From Chloroflexota bacterium (GTDB lineage Bacteria; Chloroflexota; Dormibacteria; CF-121), in the NCBI GenBank assembly GCA_005881425.1, contig VBIC01000103.1, positions 26,817 to 86,843 of the forward strand: 60,027 bases of DNA, written 5' to 3'. Positions within the stretch are counted from its first letter, which is position 1. Each line of letters opens with the position of its first letter. This document shows positions 17,066-26,354 of the stretch, piece after piece. The notes beneath the pieces were generated by a model. That model worked only from the letters and a program-made list of their open reading frames with translations, had not been told where the DNA came from and did no database searches. The translations under genes and the position numbers were made by a program.

Positions 17066-18394
17066 ATGATTACAGCGTTGCAGAACGTAGAGAGTGTCGT
17101 CGAACGTTACCGACAAGGGACGCCCAGATCCCGTGAGCTGTTCAACGCTGCCCTGCGCACTTTCCCTGGCGGAAACAGCAGGACTTCGATCTATCTGGAC
17201 CCTTACCCATACTACTTCGAAAGCGGCTCGGGTTGTCGAATCCGCGACGCTGACGGTGTTGAACGGCTGGACTTCATCAACAACTACTCCGCCCTAATCC
17301 TCGGGCACGCCCACCCGAGGGTTGTCGCGGCCCTCAGCGTCCAGGCTGCGAGAGGGACGTGCGCCGCCGCTCCATCCGAGCTGGAGATCCGCCTCGGTCA
17401 GAAGATCCAGGAACGGCTACCGAGCATGCAGCTCCTGCGGTTTACGAACTCGGGGACCGAGGCTACGATGATGGCTCTAAGGGTCGCTCGGGCGTTCACG
17501 GGTCGCGATCTGATCGTTAAATTCCGAGGCGGCTACCACGGAACCCACGACTACGCGGCGGTAAACGCGGCCGCCGCAGCAGGGGTTGTAGGCGGCGGTA
17601 GCGAGAGCGATGCCGGCATCCCCTCGGCGGTTTCGGATACGGTGATTGTGCTACCGTTCAACGAACGGACGATCGCGGAGAGGGCTCTTACGATAAACGG
17701 CAACCGCATCGCTGCGCTCATTGTGGAGCCGGTGATTGGCGCCGGTGGCGTAATCCCGCCGGAAGAGGGATTCCTTGAGTTCCTGCGCGAGATCACTCGC
17801 GACCTTGGGATCTTGTTGATCTTCGACGAGGTGATTGCTTTCAGGCTTTCTTACAATGGAGCACAAGGTTACTTCGGTGTAAGTCCCGATCTCACCGCGC
17901 TCGGTAAGATTATCGGTGGCGGACTCCCGATCGGCGCGTTCGGAGGCCGGGCAGAGATCATGGAGCAGCTCGATCCACGAAGAGACAACTACATAGGCCA
18001 TGGAGGAACATTCAACGCGAATCCGATGTCGCTTGTCGCCGGTCTGGCCACTCTCCAGGAGTTGACGCCTGACATCTACGCTCTGCTTGCCAGACTTGGT
18101 GACTATGCGCGAACAAGATTGGAGAACCTGTTCCATGACAGGGGGTTGAAGGCTCAGGTTACTCAAGTTGGATCGCTCTTCAACATCCACTTCACTGACA
18201 GGGCGGTTAGAAATTATGAGGATGTCCTGCGAGGCAACCGGACACTGCAGAAGACGCTGGCGCTGGCCCTATTCAACGACGGCGTAGTATTCACTGGGCG
18301 AGGAATGGGATGTCTGTCGACCCCAATGGTAAACGCTGACATCGACACGTTTGTAGATGCAGTCGACCAGAGCCTTGACTCAATGCATCTTTGA
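17066..18394 (+). CDS. Class III PLP aminotransferase, glutamate-1-semialdehyde aminomutase-like
   Basis: Fold-type I PLP enzyme of 442 residues. Seen are the phosphate-binding RFTNSGTEATMMALRVARA, GGYHGTHDY, the cofactor Asp in LLIFDEVIAFRL, the Schiff-base Lys in LGKIIGGGLPIGAFGG, and GTFNANPMSLVAG. It resembles HemL, but N-terminal RTFPGGNSRTSIYLDPYPYY and its cluster context (KAS III, acyl-CoA dehydrogenase, thioesterase) point to transamination or 1,2-aminomutation of a non-heme keto or aldehyde substrate (inference). The start at 17066 is preceded by GGAG seven bases upstream. Confidence 0.85.
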   Translation: MITALQNVESVVERYRQGTPRSRELFNAALRTFPGGNSRTSIYLDPYPYYFESGSGCRIRDADGVERLDFINNYSALILGHAHPRVVAALSVQAARGTCAAAPSELEIRLGQKIQERLPSMQLLRFTNSGTEATMMALRVARAFTGRDLIVKFRGGYHGTHDYAAVNAAAAAGVVGGGSESDAGIPSAVSDTVIVLPFNERTIAERALTINGNRIAALIVEPVIGAGGVIPPEEGFLEFLREITRDLGILLIFDEVIAFRLSYNGAQGYFGVSPDLTALGKIIGGGLPIGAFGGRAEIMEQLDPRRDNYIGHGGTFNANPMSLVAGLATLQELTPDIYALLARLGDYARTRLENLFHDRGLKAQVTQVGSLFNIHFTDRAVRNYEDVLRGNRTLQKTLALALFNDGVVFTGRGMGCLSTPMVNADIDTFVDAVDQSLDSMHL

Positions 18395-18461
18395 AGATCC
18401 GCAGGGTTGTTACTAGAGGTATCTCCGCGCTGTCCGACGCGCGTACGCGGTAGCGCTCCAA

Positions 18462-18482
18462 GACGTCCGATGGCTGGACGTC
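18462..18482. terminator. Hairpin between aminotransferase and EamA genes
   Basis: GACGTCC (18462-18468) pairs perfectly with GGACGTC (18476-18482) around a seven-base loop and is followed by TCTCAT. It could act as a weak terminator or attenuator before the transporter. Confidence 0.35.
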
Positions 18483-18545
18483 TCTCATAATGGATCGAAG
18501 CCCGAGTCGGCCAGGCTGTGAGTATTCGGGCAAACTTGGGGACGA

Positions 18546-19484
18546 GTGAAAGCTGAAGAGCAGCCAGGCACGACCTTGGGTTTGTTACTGGTCCTCGTCT
18601 CGGCGACGGGTTATGGATCGCAGGCCATCTTCGCTCGGCTGGCATACTCCGCCGGAGCCAATGTCTCTACAGTCCTTTTGCTGCGGTTTCTGCTAGCTGT
18701 TGCCGTCTTATGGGGTGCCCTCGCGGTGACCAGACGAATAAAGTTTGCCTGGCACATTATCCGGAGCCGAGGGCGTCTGCTGGGCTTGTTTGCGCTGGGG
18801 GCCGTCTTCTCGGGCAATGCGGCGGCCTACTTCAGTGCCCTCACTTACCTCCATGTTGCGGTGGTGGCTTTGTTGTTTTACCTGTACCCTGCCATCGTCT
18901 TGATATTCTCCGCGGTCTTTCTCCATGAGCGGCTGGGGATATTGAAGCTGACGGCGTTGATGCTGGCTGTGAGTGGTTCGGCACTGACCGTAGGTCCACC
19001 AGGCTCAGTGGCCTTACCCGGAGTCGGTGGTGGTCACATAGCCCTAGGCCTCGTCTTGGCGCTAGGTGCGGCAGTCGTTTACGCGATCTATATTGTGTTG
19101 GGCAACCATCTTACGGCGGGGATACCGTCAGATGTGGCTGCCGCCGTAAGCATGACGGGCACGGCGATTGTGTTCGGCCTCGGCGCGCTGGCGGGCGACG
19201 GTGCGACTTTGCGCGTTTCAGCAAGCGCCGGGGCCTCGATTGCCGCTATCGCATTATTTTCAACAGTCATAGCTACGTCTCTCTTCCTGGCTGGACTGGA
19301 GCGCTTAGGGCCAAGCAAAACAGCCATTGTGGCAACAGTTGAGCCTGTGGTCACGCTGGTCCTAGCAACTGTCGTATTGCATGAGCCACCAGCGTGGTTT
19401 CAGACGATTGGGGCGGCCTTGATTCTGGCCGCCGTCATGCTGGCGCAGCGCGCTCCCAGAGTTGTGCCGGCAGTGCAGGAGTGA
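18546..19484 (+). CDS. EamA/DMT-family transporter
   Basis: Membrane exporter of the drug/metabolite transporter superfamily: 312 residues, about ten hydrophobic segments in two EamA repeats. First-repeat blocks are VSATGYGSQAIFARLAYSAG and LYPAIVLIFSAVFLHERLG; the second repeat has FLAGLERLGPSKTAIVATVE, then VVTLVLATVVLHEPPAWFQ. Translation starts at GTG. It ends the cluster that begins at 14299 and may export its product or a related amino compound (inference). Confidence 0.85.
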   Translation: MKAEEQPGTTLGLLLVLVSATGYGSQAIFARLAYSAGANVSTVLLLRFLLAVAVLWGALAVTRRIKFAWHIIRSRGRLLGLFALGAVFSGNAAAYFSALTYLHVAVVALLFYLYPAIVLIFSAVFLHERLGILKLTALMLAVSGSALTVGPPGSVALPGVGGGHIALGLVLALGAAVVYAIYIVLGNHLTAGIPSDVAAAVSMTGTAIVFGLGALAGDGATLRVSASAGASIAAIALFSTVIATSLFLAGLERLGPSKTAIVATVEPVVTLVLATVVLHEPPAWFQTIGAALILAAVMLAQRAPRVVPAVQE

Positions 19485-19776
19485 TGTCGTGAGGGTGGCG
19501 TCGTAACCCCTCCTGCGGTTGACACTTCAGGCTGCGGATTGCATTGATCCCAAATGCCTCCTGCCGGACCTCGACCGGCTTCCGGTACTTGAGCCACTGG
19601 TGCGGGCGCTCGCGCTTGTAGTCGAGGATCCAGCTCGATACTGGGACCAGCGCCTCGGCGAAAGATGCGTAGTCCTGGAGCCACACCTCCTCTTGTCTGA
19701 GGGACAGAATGATCCGCTCGACGAGCGCATTGCCGTCCGAAGCTCGACGTGCAAGAGGTCTCCTTGTTTCAGATGT
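19435..19776 (-). pseudogene. IS3-family transposase (OrfB) C-terminal remnant
   Basis: Minus-strand translation gives DGNALVERIILSLRQEEVWL, then QDYASFAEALVPVSSWILDY and KRERPHQWLKYRKPVEVR. This is the end of an IS3-type DDE integrase core, including the last catalytic Glu (VER) and the RPHxxLxYRxP box. Upstream the frame is closed by a stop, and the Asp-containing part and OrfA are missing, so this is a decayed fragment. It overlaps the 3' end of the EamA gene. It marks past transposition within the accessory region. Ends of the element could not be defined. Confidence 0.75.
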
Positions 19777-19966
19777 TTGCCGACTGGCAAGCGCCTAGCG
19801 GCCTTTAACTGATGAACTTGCCACCGCAAGGCCACGTTCGATCACGCTCAGTTAATTCCTCTCCTTAGGCCGGTTTGTCCCTTGTCACCGAACATGACAA
19901 TCCGGATGATAGATAAGTCTCGATCTCTTTGCAGCGCACGCTGCGGACTATCTAGGGGGTGGCCAA

Positions 19967-22900
19967 ATGATTCGAGGGAAGTCGGGCATAGGCGTCTTTG
20001 CGCTGGTCGCGAGTCTCTTCTTTGCAGCCCAGGGAATTCCATTGAGCCAGGCCGAGGCTTCGAGCGCCCACCCGGCGGCGGGCGTCGGCTCCTGCACGCT
20101 CAAAGGCTGGAACCCCAACTCCGATCCCAACGACGCCGCAGACCTGCCTCAAGGCATGCGTCCGCAAACGTACAAGCCTGACGATTACGACTGCACCGGC
20201 GCCAAGTTCGCCGCACCGGGCGTCGAGTTCGCGAATTTCCCCCAGCCGCAAAACTTCCAGTCGCACGACTTCCGCGTTGGCAACCAGCGGACGATCCTTT
20301 CGCCGTTAACGCAAGCCGCCGCGACGTCCAACCCGCTCGCTCCGTACTTCCCGCCGTTCACTCACTTCGTGATCCTCTACCGAGAGAACCACACCTTCGA
20401 CGACTACCTCGGCGACTGCGCCACTACGATTCAGGCCGGCTGCAATGGCGTCGTGCAGGGAACGAACCACATCAGTTCCGTGCCCAACCTCCACACGCTT
20501 GCCAAGACTTATTCGATGATGGACGCCTACAGCACGGGCACGCAGCCCCCGAGCGGCCCCAACCACTGGTGGCTCTTCTCGGCCCAGTCGTCTTCCAGCT
20601 CGCAGCAGCAGTCTTACCCGGCCGCGACCGGGACGGAGTTCGACCGCTTCCTGAAGGGCCCCGTCGGCGGCTACCCGTTCATCATGAACGGCGACTTCTA
20701 CTGGATGCTCAACAGCGGCAGCGGGTATTGGCGCAACCCTGCCACCAACGCCATCGAGGTGCTGCCGGTCAACCGGCCCGGCACGAACATCCCGGAGGAG
20801 CTCAACTACAACCACTACACGTGCTGCGGCCAGAACGACCCCGACCAGACCATCGCCAACGATTACATGAGCTTCGTGACGGCGAACGGCCTGCCGACCT
20901 ACTCCTACGTCGAGCTGTTCAACGACCATCCCGGCACGTACCAGGACATCCCGACCAACGACGCTGTCACCAAGCAGGTCGTCGACTCCATCATGAACAA
21001 CGCGACCTACAAGGACAACACGCTCATCGTGGTCACCGAGGACGACACCCAGAACGGCAACAACGGCCCGGACCACGTCAGCAACACCTACCGCGTGCCG
21101 ATCGTCGTCGTGGCATCGCCGACCTACATGAAGCAGCACTACCTCAGTCACGTCGCCTACACGACGAGCAACGTGCTGGCCGCGATGGAGCGCGTGATGG
21201 AGAACGTCCATCCGGGCGTCATCGACCCTAACAACAACATCGGCCTGGGGACGTTTCCCATGACGACCGCCGACCAGGCGGCTCTCGGCGACCCCCTCGA
21301 GGACGTCTGGACCCAGGGCGCCACCCCGCTCTCGGCCACGGCCTCCGGCACGCCGACGACGGGCAACGCGCCGCTCAGCGTGTCCTTCACCGGCTCGGCC
21401 ACCGGCGGCACCGCCCCCTACTCCTACAGCTGGAACTTCGGCGACGGGTCGGCGGCGAGCAGTGTCCAGAACCCGAGCCACACCTACAATTCGGCCTGCA
21501 CCTGCACGGCGACGCTTACGGTCACGGACAGCTCTGCGCCGGTGAAGACCGCCACCTCGAGCGTCACGATCACGGTCAGCGCCGTCGGCAACCCGCTTGC
21601 GGCCACCGCCTCCGCCACGCCGACGTCCGGCCAGATCCCGTTGGATGTCGCCTTCACCGGCACCGCAACCGGTGGAACCCCACCCTACTCCTACAGCTGG
21701 GACTTCGGCGACGGGTCCGCGACGAGCACGCTCCAGAACCCCAGCCACACCTACAAATCCGCGGCGACCTACACCGCGACCCTCACGGTCACGGACAGCT
21801 CTTCGCCGGTGAAGACGGCCACGTCGAGCGTCACCATCACTGCCTCACCCGTCGCGGGAACGCCGCCGGGCGCGCCAACGGGTCTGACCGCCAGCGCCGG
21901 CAACGCCCAGATCTCCCTGAGTTGGGCGGCGCCCGCCAGCAACGGGGGCGTCTCCATCACCTCCTACAAGGTCTACCGCGGTACGGCCAGCGGTGCCGAG
22001 ACGCTGCTGACGGCGGGCGGCTGTAGCGGACTCAGCGCCGTGCTCTCGTGCACGGACACCGGCCTCACCAACGGCCAGTCGTACTTCTACAAGGTCAGCG
22101 CCGTCAACGCGATAGGCGAGGGCGCGCAGAGCAACGAGGCGAGCGCCAAGCCGGTAGCCAACCCGTTGTCACAGAACTTCGACGGCAGCAGCGCCATCCC
22201 GCCGGGCTGGACAGCGACGGGCCTGTGGCGCGTCGGCTCCGACTGCCTGGGCGCGGCCTCCGCGCCGAACTCGCTGCAATTCAACTCGGCCTCGACCTGT
22301 GATTACAACCCGCTACGTTCAAGCGGGTTCGCGACCAGCCCCGCCTTCGACATCTCAACGGCATCGGCCCCGACCCTGACCTTCAACACGAAGTACCACG
22401 TCGAGTCGTACAGCGGCCACACCGACCAGATGAAGGTGCAGGCCAAGACCGCCACCGGCGCCTGGACGACGTTGTGGACCCGGGACAGCACCAACCCGGC
22501 CCAGACCACCTTCACCGGAGTCACACTCGACCTGTCGGCCTTCAAATCCACCGGCACCCAGGTCCGGTTCAGCTTCGACAGCATGGACACCTATCCGCGC
22601 AGCTACCCCGGATGGGCCGTGGACGACGTCGTCGTGCAGGCCGGCGCCGGCAGCGTCACCGTGACCAACCCGGGCTCGCAGTCCGGTACGGTCGGCGCCG
22701 CGACCAGCCTGCAGATCTCCGCCACCGACACGGCCGGCGGCGCGCTGACCTACTCCGCAACCGGCCTCCCCACGGGTCTGACGATCAACTCCTCGACGGG
22801 CCTGATCTCAGGCACTCCGACCATCGCCGGCACGTATTCGGTCACGGTCACGGCGACAGACTCGACCGGCCCGTCGGGATCCGCGAGCTTCACCTGGACG

Positions 22901-23389
22901 GTCAAGTCCTCGTGCACACCTTCCCAGCTGCTCGGTAACCCCGGCTTCGAGACCGGCAGCGCCGCACCGTGGTCGGCGACAGCGAGTGTGATCGACAACA
23001 GCAGCAGCGAGCTGCCACATTCCGGCAGCTGGGACGCCTGGCTGGACGGCTACGGCACCAACCACACCGACACGCTGTCCCAGTCCATCACCCTGCCGAC
23101 AGGATGCAGCTCGTACCAGTTCAGCTTCTGGCTGCACGTCGACACCGCGGAGACCTCGACCACGACTGCGTACGACACGCTCAAGGTCCAGGTGCTTAGC
23201 AGTTCGGGTACGGTCCTGGCGACCCTGGCGACGTACTCGAATCTGGACCACAACACCGGATACACCCAGAAGAGCTTCAGCCTGGCCTCCTACGCCGGAC
23301 AGGCCGTCATCCTGAAGTTCACCGGCACGGAAGACTACATCTACCAGACGTCCTTCGTCATCGACGACACTGCAGTCAACGTGAACTGA
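19967..23389 (+). CDS. Secreted phosphoesterase with PKD, Fn3 and putative-Ig repeats
   Basis: A 1140-residue exported protein. A signal peptide (residues 1-30, ending SQAEA) precedes a phosphoesterase domain of the phospholipase C/acid phosphatase type (about 125-430) with FVILYRENHTFDDYLG, GTQPPSGPNHWW and VVTEDDTQNGNNGPDHVSN. Two PKD repeats follow (about 455-545 and 550-630; each has SYSWxFGDGSA and NPSHTY), then Fn3 (about 640-725), a carbohydrate-binding or MAM-like region, a He_PIG/cadherin-like repeat (LTYSATGLPTGLTINSSTGL) and a C-terminal beta-rich domain. AGGGGGTGG gives a strong Shine-Dalgarno. It likely acts on extracellular phosphate esters; the substrate is unknown. Confidence 0.85.
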   Translation: MIRGKSGIGVFALVASLFFAAQGIPLSQAEASSAHPAAGVGSCTLKGWNPNSDPNDAADLPQGMRPQTYKPDDYDCTGAKFAAPGVEFANFPQPQNFQSHDFRVGNQRTILSPLTQAAATSNPLAPYFPPFTHFVILYRENHTFDDYLGDCATTIQAGCNGVVQGTNHISSVPNLHTLAKTYSMMDAYSTGTQPPSGPNHWWLFSAQSSSSSQQQSYPAATGTEFDRFLKGPVGGYPFIMNGDFYWMLNSGSGYWRNPATNAIEVLPVNRPGTNIPEELNYNHYTCCGQNDPDQTIANDYMSFVTANGLPTYSYVELFNDHPGTYQDIPTNDAVTKQVVDSIMNNATYKDNTLIVVTEDDTQNGNNGPDHVSNTYRVPIVVVASPTYMKQHYLSHVAYTTSNVLAAMERVMENVHPGVIDPNNNIGLGTFPMTTADQAALGDPLEDVWTQGATPLSATASGTPTTGNAPLSVSFTGSATGGTAPYSYSWNFGDGSAASSVQNPSHTYNSACTCTATLTVTDSSAPVKTATSSVTITVSAVGNPLAATASATPTSGQIPLDVAFTGTATGGTPPYSYSWDFGDGSATSTLQNPSHTYKSAATYTATLTVTDSSSPVKTATSSVTITASPVAGTPPGAPTGLTASAGNAQISLSWAAPASNGGVSITSYKVYRGTASGAETLLTAGGCSGLSAVLSCTDTGLTNGQSYFYKVSAVNAIGEGAQSNEASAKPVANPLSQNFDGSSAIPPGWTATGLWRVGSDCLGAASAPNSLQFNSASTCDYNPLRSSGFATSPAFDISTASAPTLTFNTKYHVESYSGHTDQMKVQAKTATGAWTTLWTRDSTNPAQTTFTGVTLDLSAFKSTGTQVRFSFDSMDTYPRSYPGWAVDDVVVQAGAGSVTVTNPGSQSGTVGAATSLQISATDTAGGALTYSATGLPTGLTINSSTGLISGTPTIAGTYSVTVTATDSTGPSGSASFTWTVKSSCTPSQLLGNPGFETGSAAPWSATASVIDNSSSELPHSGSWDAWLDGYGTNHTDTLSQSITLPTGCSSYQFSFWLHVDTAETSTTTAYDTLKVQVLSSSGTVLATLATYSNLDHNTGYTQKSFSLASYAGQAVILKFTGTEDYIYQTSFVIDDTAVNVN

Positions 23390-23402
23390 CGTGACAGACG
23401 GA

Positions 23403-23432
23403 GGAGGCGCGAGCGACAACGCTTGCGCCTCC
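23403..23432 (+). terminator. Strong hairpin after the phosphoesterase gene
   Basis: GGAGGCGCGAGCG (23403-23415) pairs with CGCTTGCGCCTCC (23420-23432), 13 pairs including one G-T, around loop ACAA, 14 bases after the stop codon. No long T-run follows. Confidence 0.65.
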
Positions 23433-23494
23433 CAGGCCGATCTTGGCGGACCGTGTAAGCAAATTGCGCGGTCGGTAGTCAAACCGCTTGTGGC

Positions 23495-23524
23495 TTGACA
23501 GCGTCGTAAGGATCTCTGTACGCT
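23495..23524 (+). promoter_or_regulatory. Probable promoter of the ALDH-LysRS operon
   Basis: Consensus -35 TTGACA (23495-23500), an 18-base spacer and -10-like TACGCT (23519-23524). It lies about 175 bases before the first gene, in a 310-base gap that otherwise contains only the terminator at 23403-23432. The leader between 23525 and 23699 has no recognised element. Confidence 0.45.
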
Positions 23525-23699
23525 CCAAAGAGAGTAGGCGGCGGGCGATAGGCCCATGAGGGTCCGGGGGGTGGCAGTGTGCAAGAACTGCCCCAAGTGG
23601 TGGCAACGACCATTACTTTGACGACGAGTTGGCGGGGGCGTTCCCGTCGGCCCTGGCACCCTCTGTCGAGATTCGGGTAGGGCCGCGGCCTGCGCACAG

Positions 23700-26354
23700 A
23701 TGAGGGAAGCCGGAGCCAGCATGCGGTCCAACGGCCGAATTCACTTCGAAGACGTGGCGCACATGGCAGCGCTCTTCGCAGATCATCTTCGTGATCGGCG
23801 GGAGCAGATTGACTCAGCCCTGGCGCTCTACGCCAGCATGCCCGCGGTCGAGGATGAATTGGCACGGGCAACCTATCTGCTCGAACACCTGGAGGAGAAC
23901 CGGAAATATTTCGAGACTAGGGTCGGACGTGTGGCTGCGTTTCTTCCCCGCAACCAGCTGCTCTATGCCACCACCTACATGGGTGTGGTGCCCGCCCTGA
24001 TGTCGGCTGAATGTCATGTGCGGCCACCCGAATCGGCCCACCCTGCATACCGCCGCCTGATCCAGGCCGTCGACTTCGCCGGATTCTTTCCCAATCTCCA
24101 TTTTTTCGTGGGCAGGCGGACCGACTTCGTCACCGGCAACGCCCGTACCGCGGACGTGGTGATCTTCACCGGTACCTATCCAAATGGTGAGGCCGTCAGG
24201 AAGCAACTGCGAAGCGACGCGATGTTCCTCTTCAGCGGCTCGGGCCACAACCCCGTGATCGTCCGCCAGGATGCGGATGTGGACCAGGCGGCAGAGGCGA
24301 TCATCCGCCTTTGCTATCACAACCAGGGACAGGACTGCTCCGCGCCCAACGCGATCCTGGTCCATCGGTCCATCTTTCCGGCATTGTTCGACGAGCTGTT
24401 CAGGCGGACCCTGTGGGTCGAGGCGGCGATGAAATCAGGCCGTCATCCGCAGAACATGATCGCCCCGAACACCGATGGTCCGCACCTGGTTGCCACCGCG
24501 GAAGCCTTTCTCAGGCTGCGGCCCTACCTGGTTCACGGCGGGTCCCTCGAGGTCAAGAGCCAGCTGATCTACCCCACGATCTTCCGGAAACCGCTGGCTG
24601 CCGGTCCTCATCTGACGGAGTTTTTCGCGCCGGTGATCATGCTGCAGGACTATGACCACGAGGCGGAGTTGCGCCAGTACTTCGGCCATCGGAGATACCG
24701 GCCGAACGCCATGTACGTGATGGTGTTTGGCACTGACCCTCGGATCGACGCCGTGGCCGATATTGAGCTCCACCCGCCAGATACCGTGCTCCACAACCGG
24801 GATCTGCACCTCGAAGAGACGGGGACTCGTCCTTACGGCGGCTATGGTCCGGAGGCTTCTTTCATCCACTTTGCCGGAAGCAAACGGCCATCACCAATCC
24901 TGCCGCAGCGAGAGATCTACCGTTACGCCGTCGGGATCCAGGGCATGGAGTCCGGCAATCAGAGAGAACCGCGCTCGAGGTCAAGGACCGCCCGCGATAC
25001 GGAACTCGACAAGGTGCGGAAATTGAGCGGTCTGGGCGTAAGGTGCTACACGCCACATTTCGTTCCCTCCACGAATTCCGGGGCCCTCGTCCAGCGATAC
25101 GAGAATCTCGTCAACGGCGAATCGACCACCTGCCGTGTGACCGTGGCGGGACGGATCCTTGCTTGCCGCAACAGCGGCATGTTCCTCGATCTCTGGGACG
25201 CGTCCGGCAAGATACAGGTCCTCTGCCACAGTTCGCAATTACGCGCGCGCGACGTCGAACTTCTGAAGTTGGTAAGCCCCGGAGATCTGCTTGGTGTAAC
25301 CGGTACGGTGAGGAGAACCCAGCGCGGGGAGCTGACGATTGAGGCCGAGGAGCTTGCTCTGCTCGCCAAGGGCCTCCTCCCGACGTCAGACCGGGCCCTG
25401 GGCGCGGCGGTGTTGAGAGGTCAGTTGAATCGTCAGGCGGTGGATGGTAAGCGGAGGCTGCTCATCCACACCCAGGCTCTAGCCGCAGTTCGGCAGGTGA
25501 TGCACTCTCAGATGTTTGAAGATGCGGCCGGCTGGGCGCTCGAGCCGGGACAGGCAGTCGTTCCCGGAGCCCAGATGGAAAGCGGAAGGCCGCCGTGGTT
25601 CAGCTCGCTGCTGGCTAATGGTCTGACTGACCGCCTTTATCGCGTACATGAGCGAGTTCAAGCCTCCGATTCGCAGCCTGACAGCGTCCTGATGGTCGAG
25701 GCCGCCCAGGCATTCGCCGGCTGGCGGGACATGATGGCCCTTACGGAACGACTGATTGGATCGGCGGCGCGGCGCCTGACCCAGGTGGGTCTGCTGGCCA
25801 AGGGCACCGGCGGGCCTGGTCGCGCGTTCGACAGTCAACCGGTGCTCGCGGTGATCGAGCAGGAGACCGGTGTCTCCTATTCCGGCATCGAAACCGACGA
25901 GGAGGCGCGTCAAATGGCTCGTCTTCTGGGATGTGAGATCGCCGGCCATCCGTCCTGGGGCCGGTGTGTCGCCCTGGTCTTTCTAAGGAAGGTGGCGCCC
26001 AGACTCAGGTCGCCCATCCAGGTTACCCATCTGCCAAGAGACATTTCACCGTGGGCGGTTGCGGATTCGGATGACCCGCGGTTGGCAGAGTCCTATCTGA
26101 CCTTGGAGCGGGGACAGGTGATCGCCAGCGGATTCACGCTGCTCAACGATCCGTTCGAGCTCGCCAGGCTGGCAGCGAGCCGGGATCGGGCCGAGCCGGA
26201 GGCCGACATGGCGGAAGACGAGGAGGCCCTGACGGCGGCCCTCGAACGTGGCATGCCGCCGTCGGCAATCATGCGCACGACCGTGGCCCCGTTCGAGCTG
26301 GCTGAGGGTCAGCCCAGGGCGGACCGACTGGCGCTGGTGAGTATCGAAGGATGA
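23700..26354 (+). CDS. Fusion of aldehyde-dehydrogenase-like and degenerate lysyl-tRNA synthetase-like domains
   Basis: An 884-residue two-part protein. Residues about 15-415 are ALDH-like: VVIFTGTYPNGEAV (NAD-binding turn, 153-166), LFSGSGHNPVIV (177-188, where ALDHs carry the Glu base) and NQGQDCSAPNAILV with nucleophile Cys213. The missing Glu resembles CoA-acylating enzymes. Residues about 433-884 follow class II LysRS: the OB fold (TVAGRILACRNSGMFLDLWD, GDLLGVTGTVRRTQRGELTI), AFAGWRDMMALTERLI, ISPWAVADSDDPRLAESY, LLNDP and EEALTAALERGMPP. Motif 2 FRNE is replaced by ERVQASD, the lysine-pocket NxFxE by SGFTL, and the glycine/Arg motif 3 is lost. It therefore probably does not aminoacylate tRNA. 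No function is assigned. The start could also be ATG 23721. Confidence 0.8.
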   Translation: MREAGASMRSNGRIHFEDVAHMAALFADHLRDRREQIDSALALYASMPAVEDELARATYLLEHLEENRKYFETRVGRVAAFLPRNQLLYATTYMGVVPALMSAECHVRPPESAHPAYRRLIQAVDFAGFFPNLHFFVGRRTDFVTGNARTADVVIFTGTYPNGEAVRKQLRSDAMFLFSGSGHNPVIVRQDADVDQAAEAIIRLCYHNQGQDCSAPNAILVHRSIFPALFDELFRRTLWVEAAMKSGRHPQNMIAPNTDGPHLVATAEAFLRLRPYLVHGGSLEVKSQLIYPTIFRKPLAAGPHLTEFFAPVIMLQDYDHEAELRQYFGHRRYRPNAMYVMVFGTDPRIDAVADIELHPPDTVLHNRDLHLEETGTRPYGGYGPEASFIHFAGSKRPSPILPQREIYRYAVGIQGMESGNQREPRSRSRTARDTELDKVRKLSGLGVRCYTPHFVPSTNSGALVQRYENLVNGESTTCRVTVAGRILACRNSGMFLDLWDASGKIQVLCHSSQLRARDVELLKLVSPGDLLGVTGTVRRTQRGELTIEAEELALLAKGLLPTSDRALGAAVLRGQLNRQAVDGKRRLLIHTQALAAVRQVMHSQMFEDAAGWALEPGQAVVPGAQMESGRPPWFSSLLANGLTDRLYRVHERVQASDSQPDSVLMVEAAQAFAGWRDMMALTERLIGSAARRLTQVGLLAKGTGGPGRAFDSQPVLAVIEQETGVSYSGIETDEEARQMARLLGCEIAGHPSWGRCVALVFLRKVAPRLRSPIQVTHLPRDISPWAVADSDDPRLAESYLTLERGQVIASGFTLLNDPFELARLAASRDRAEPEADMAEDEEALTAALERGMPPSAIMRTTVAPFELAEGQPRADRLALVSIEG

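Noticed and set aside
23521-23529. CGCTCCAAA, identical to the tRNA-Ala(CGC) 3' end plus three bases, as a right-hand attachment site
   Set aside because: Nine bases is too short to separate from chance over 10 kb, and no integrase is present. It also overlaps the likely promoter -10 of the next operon.
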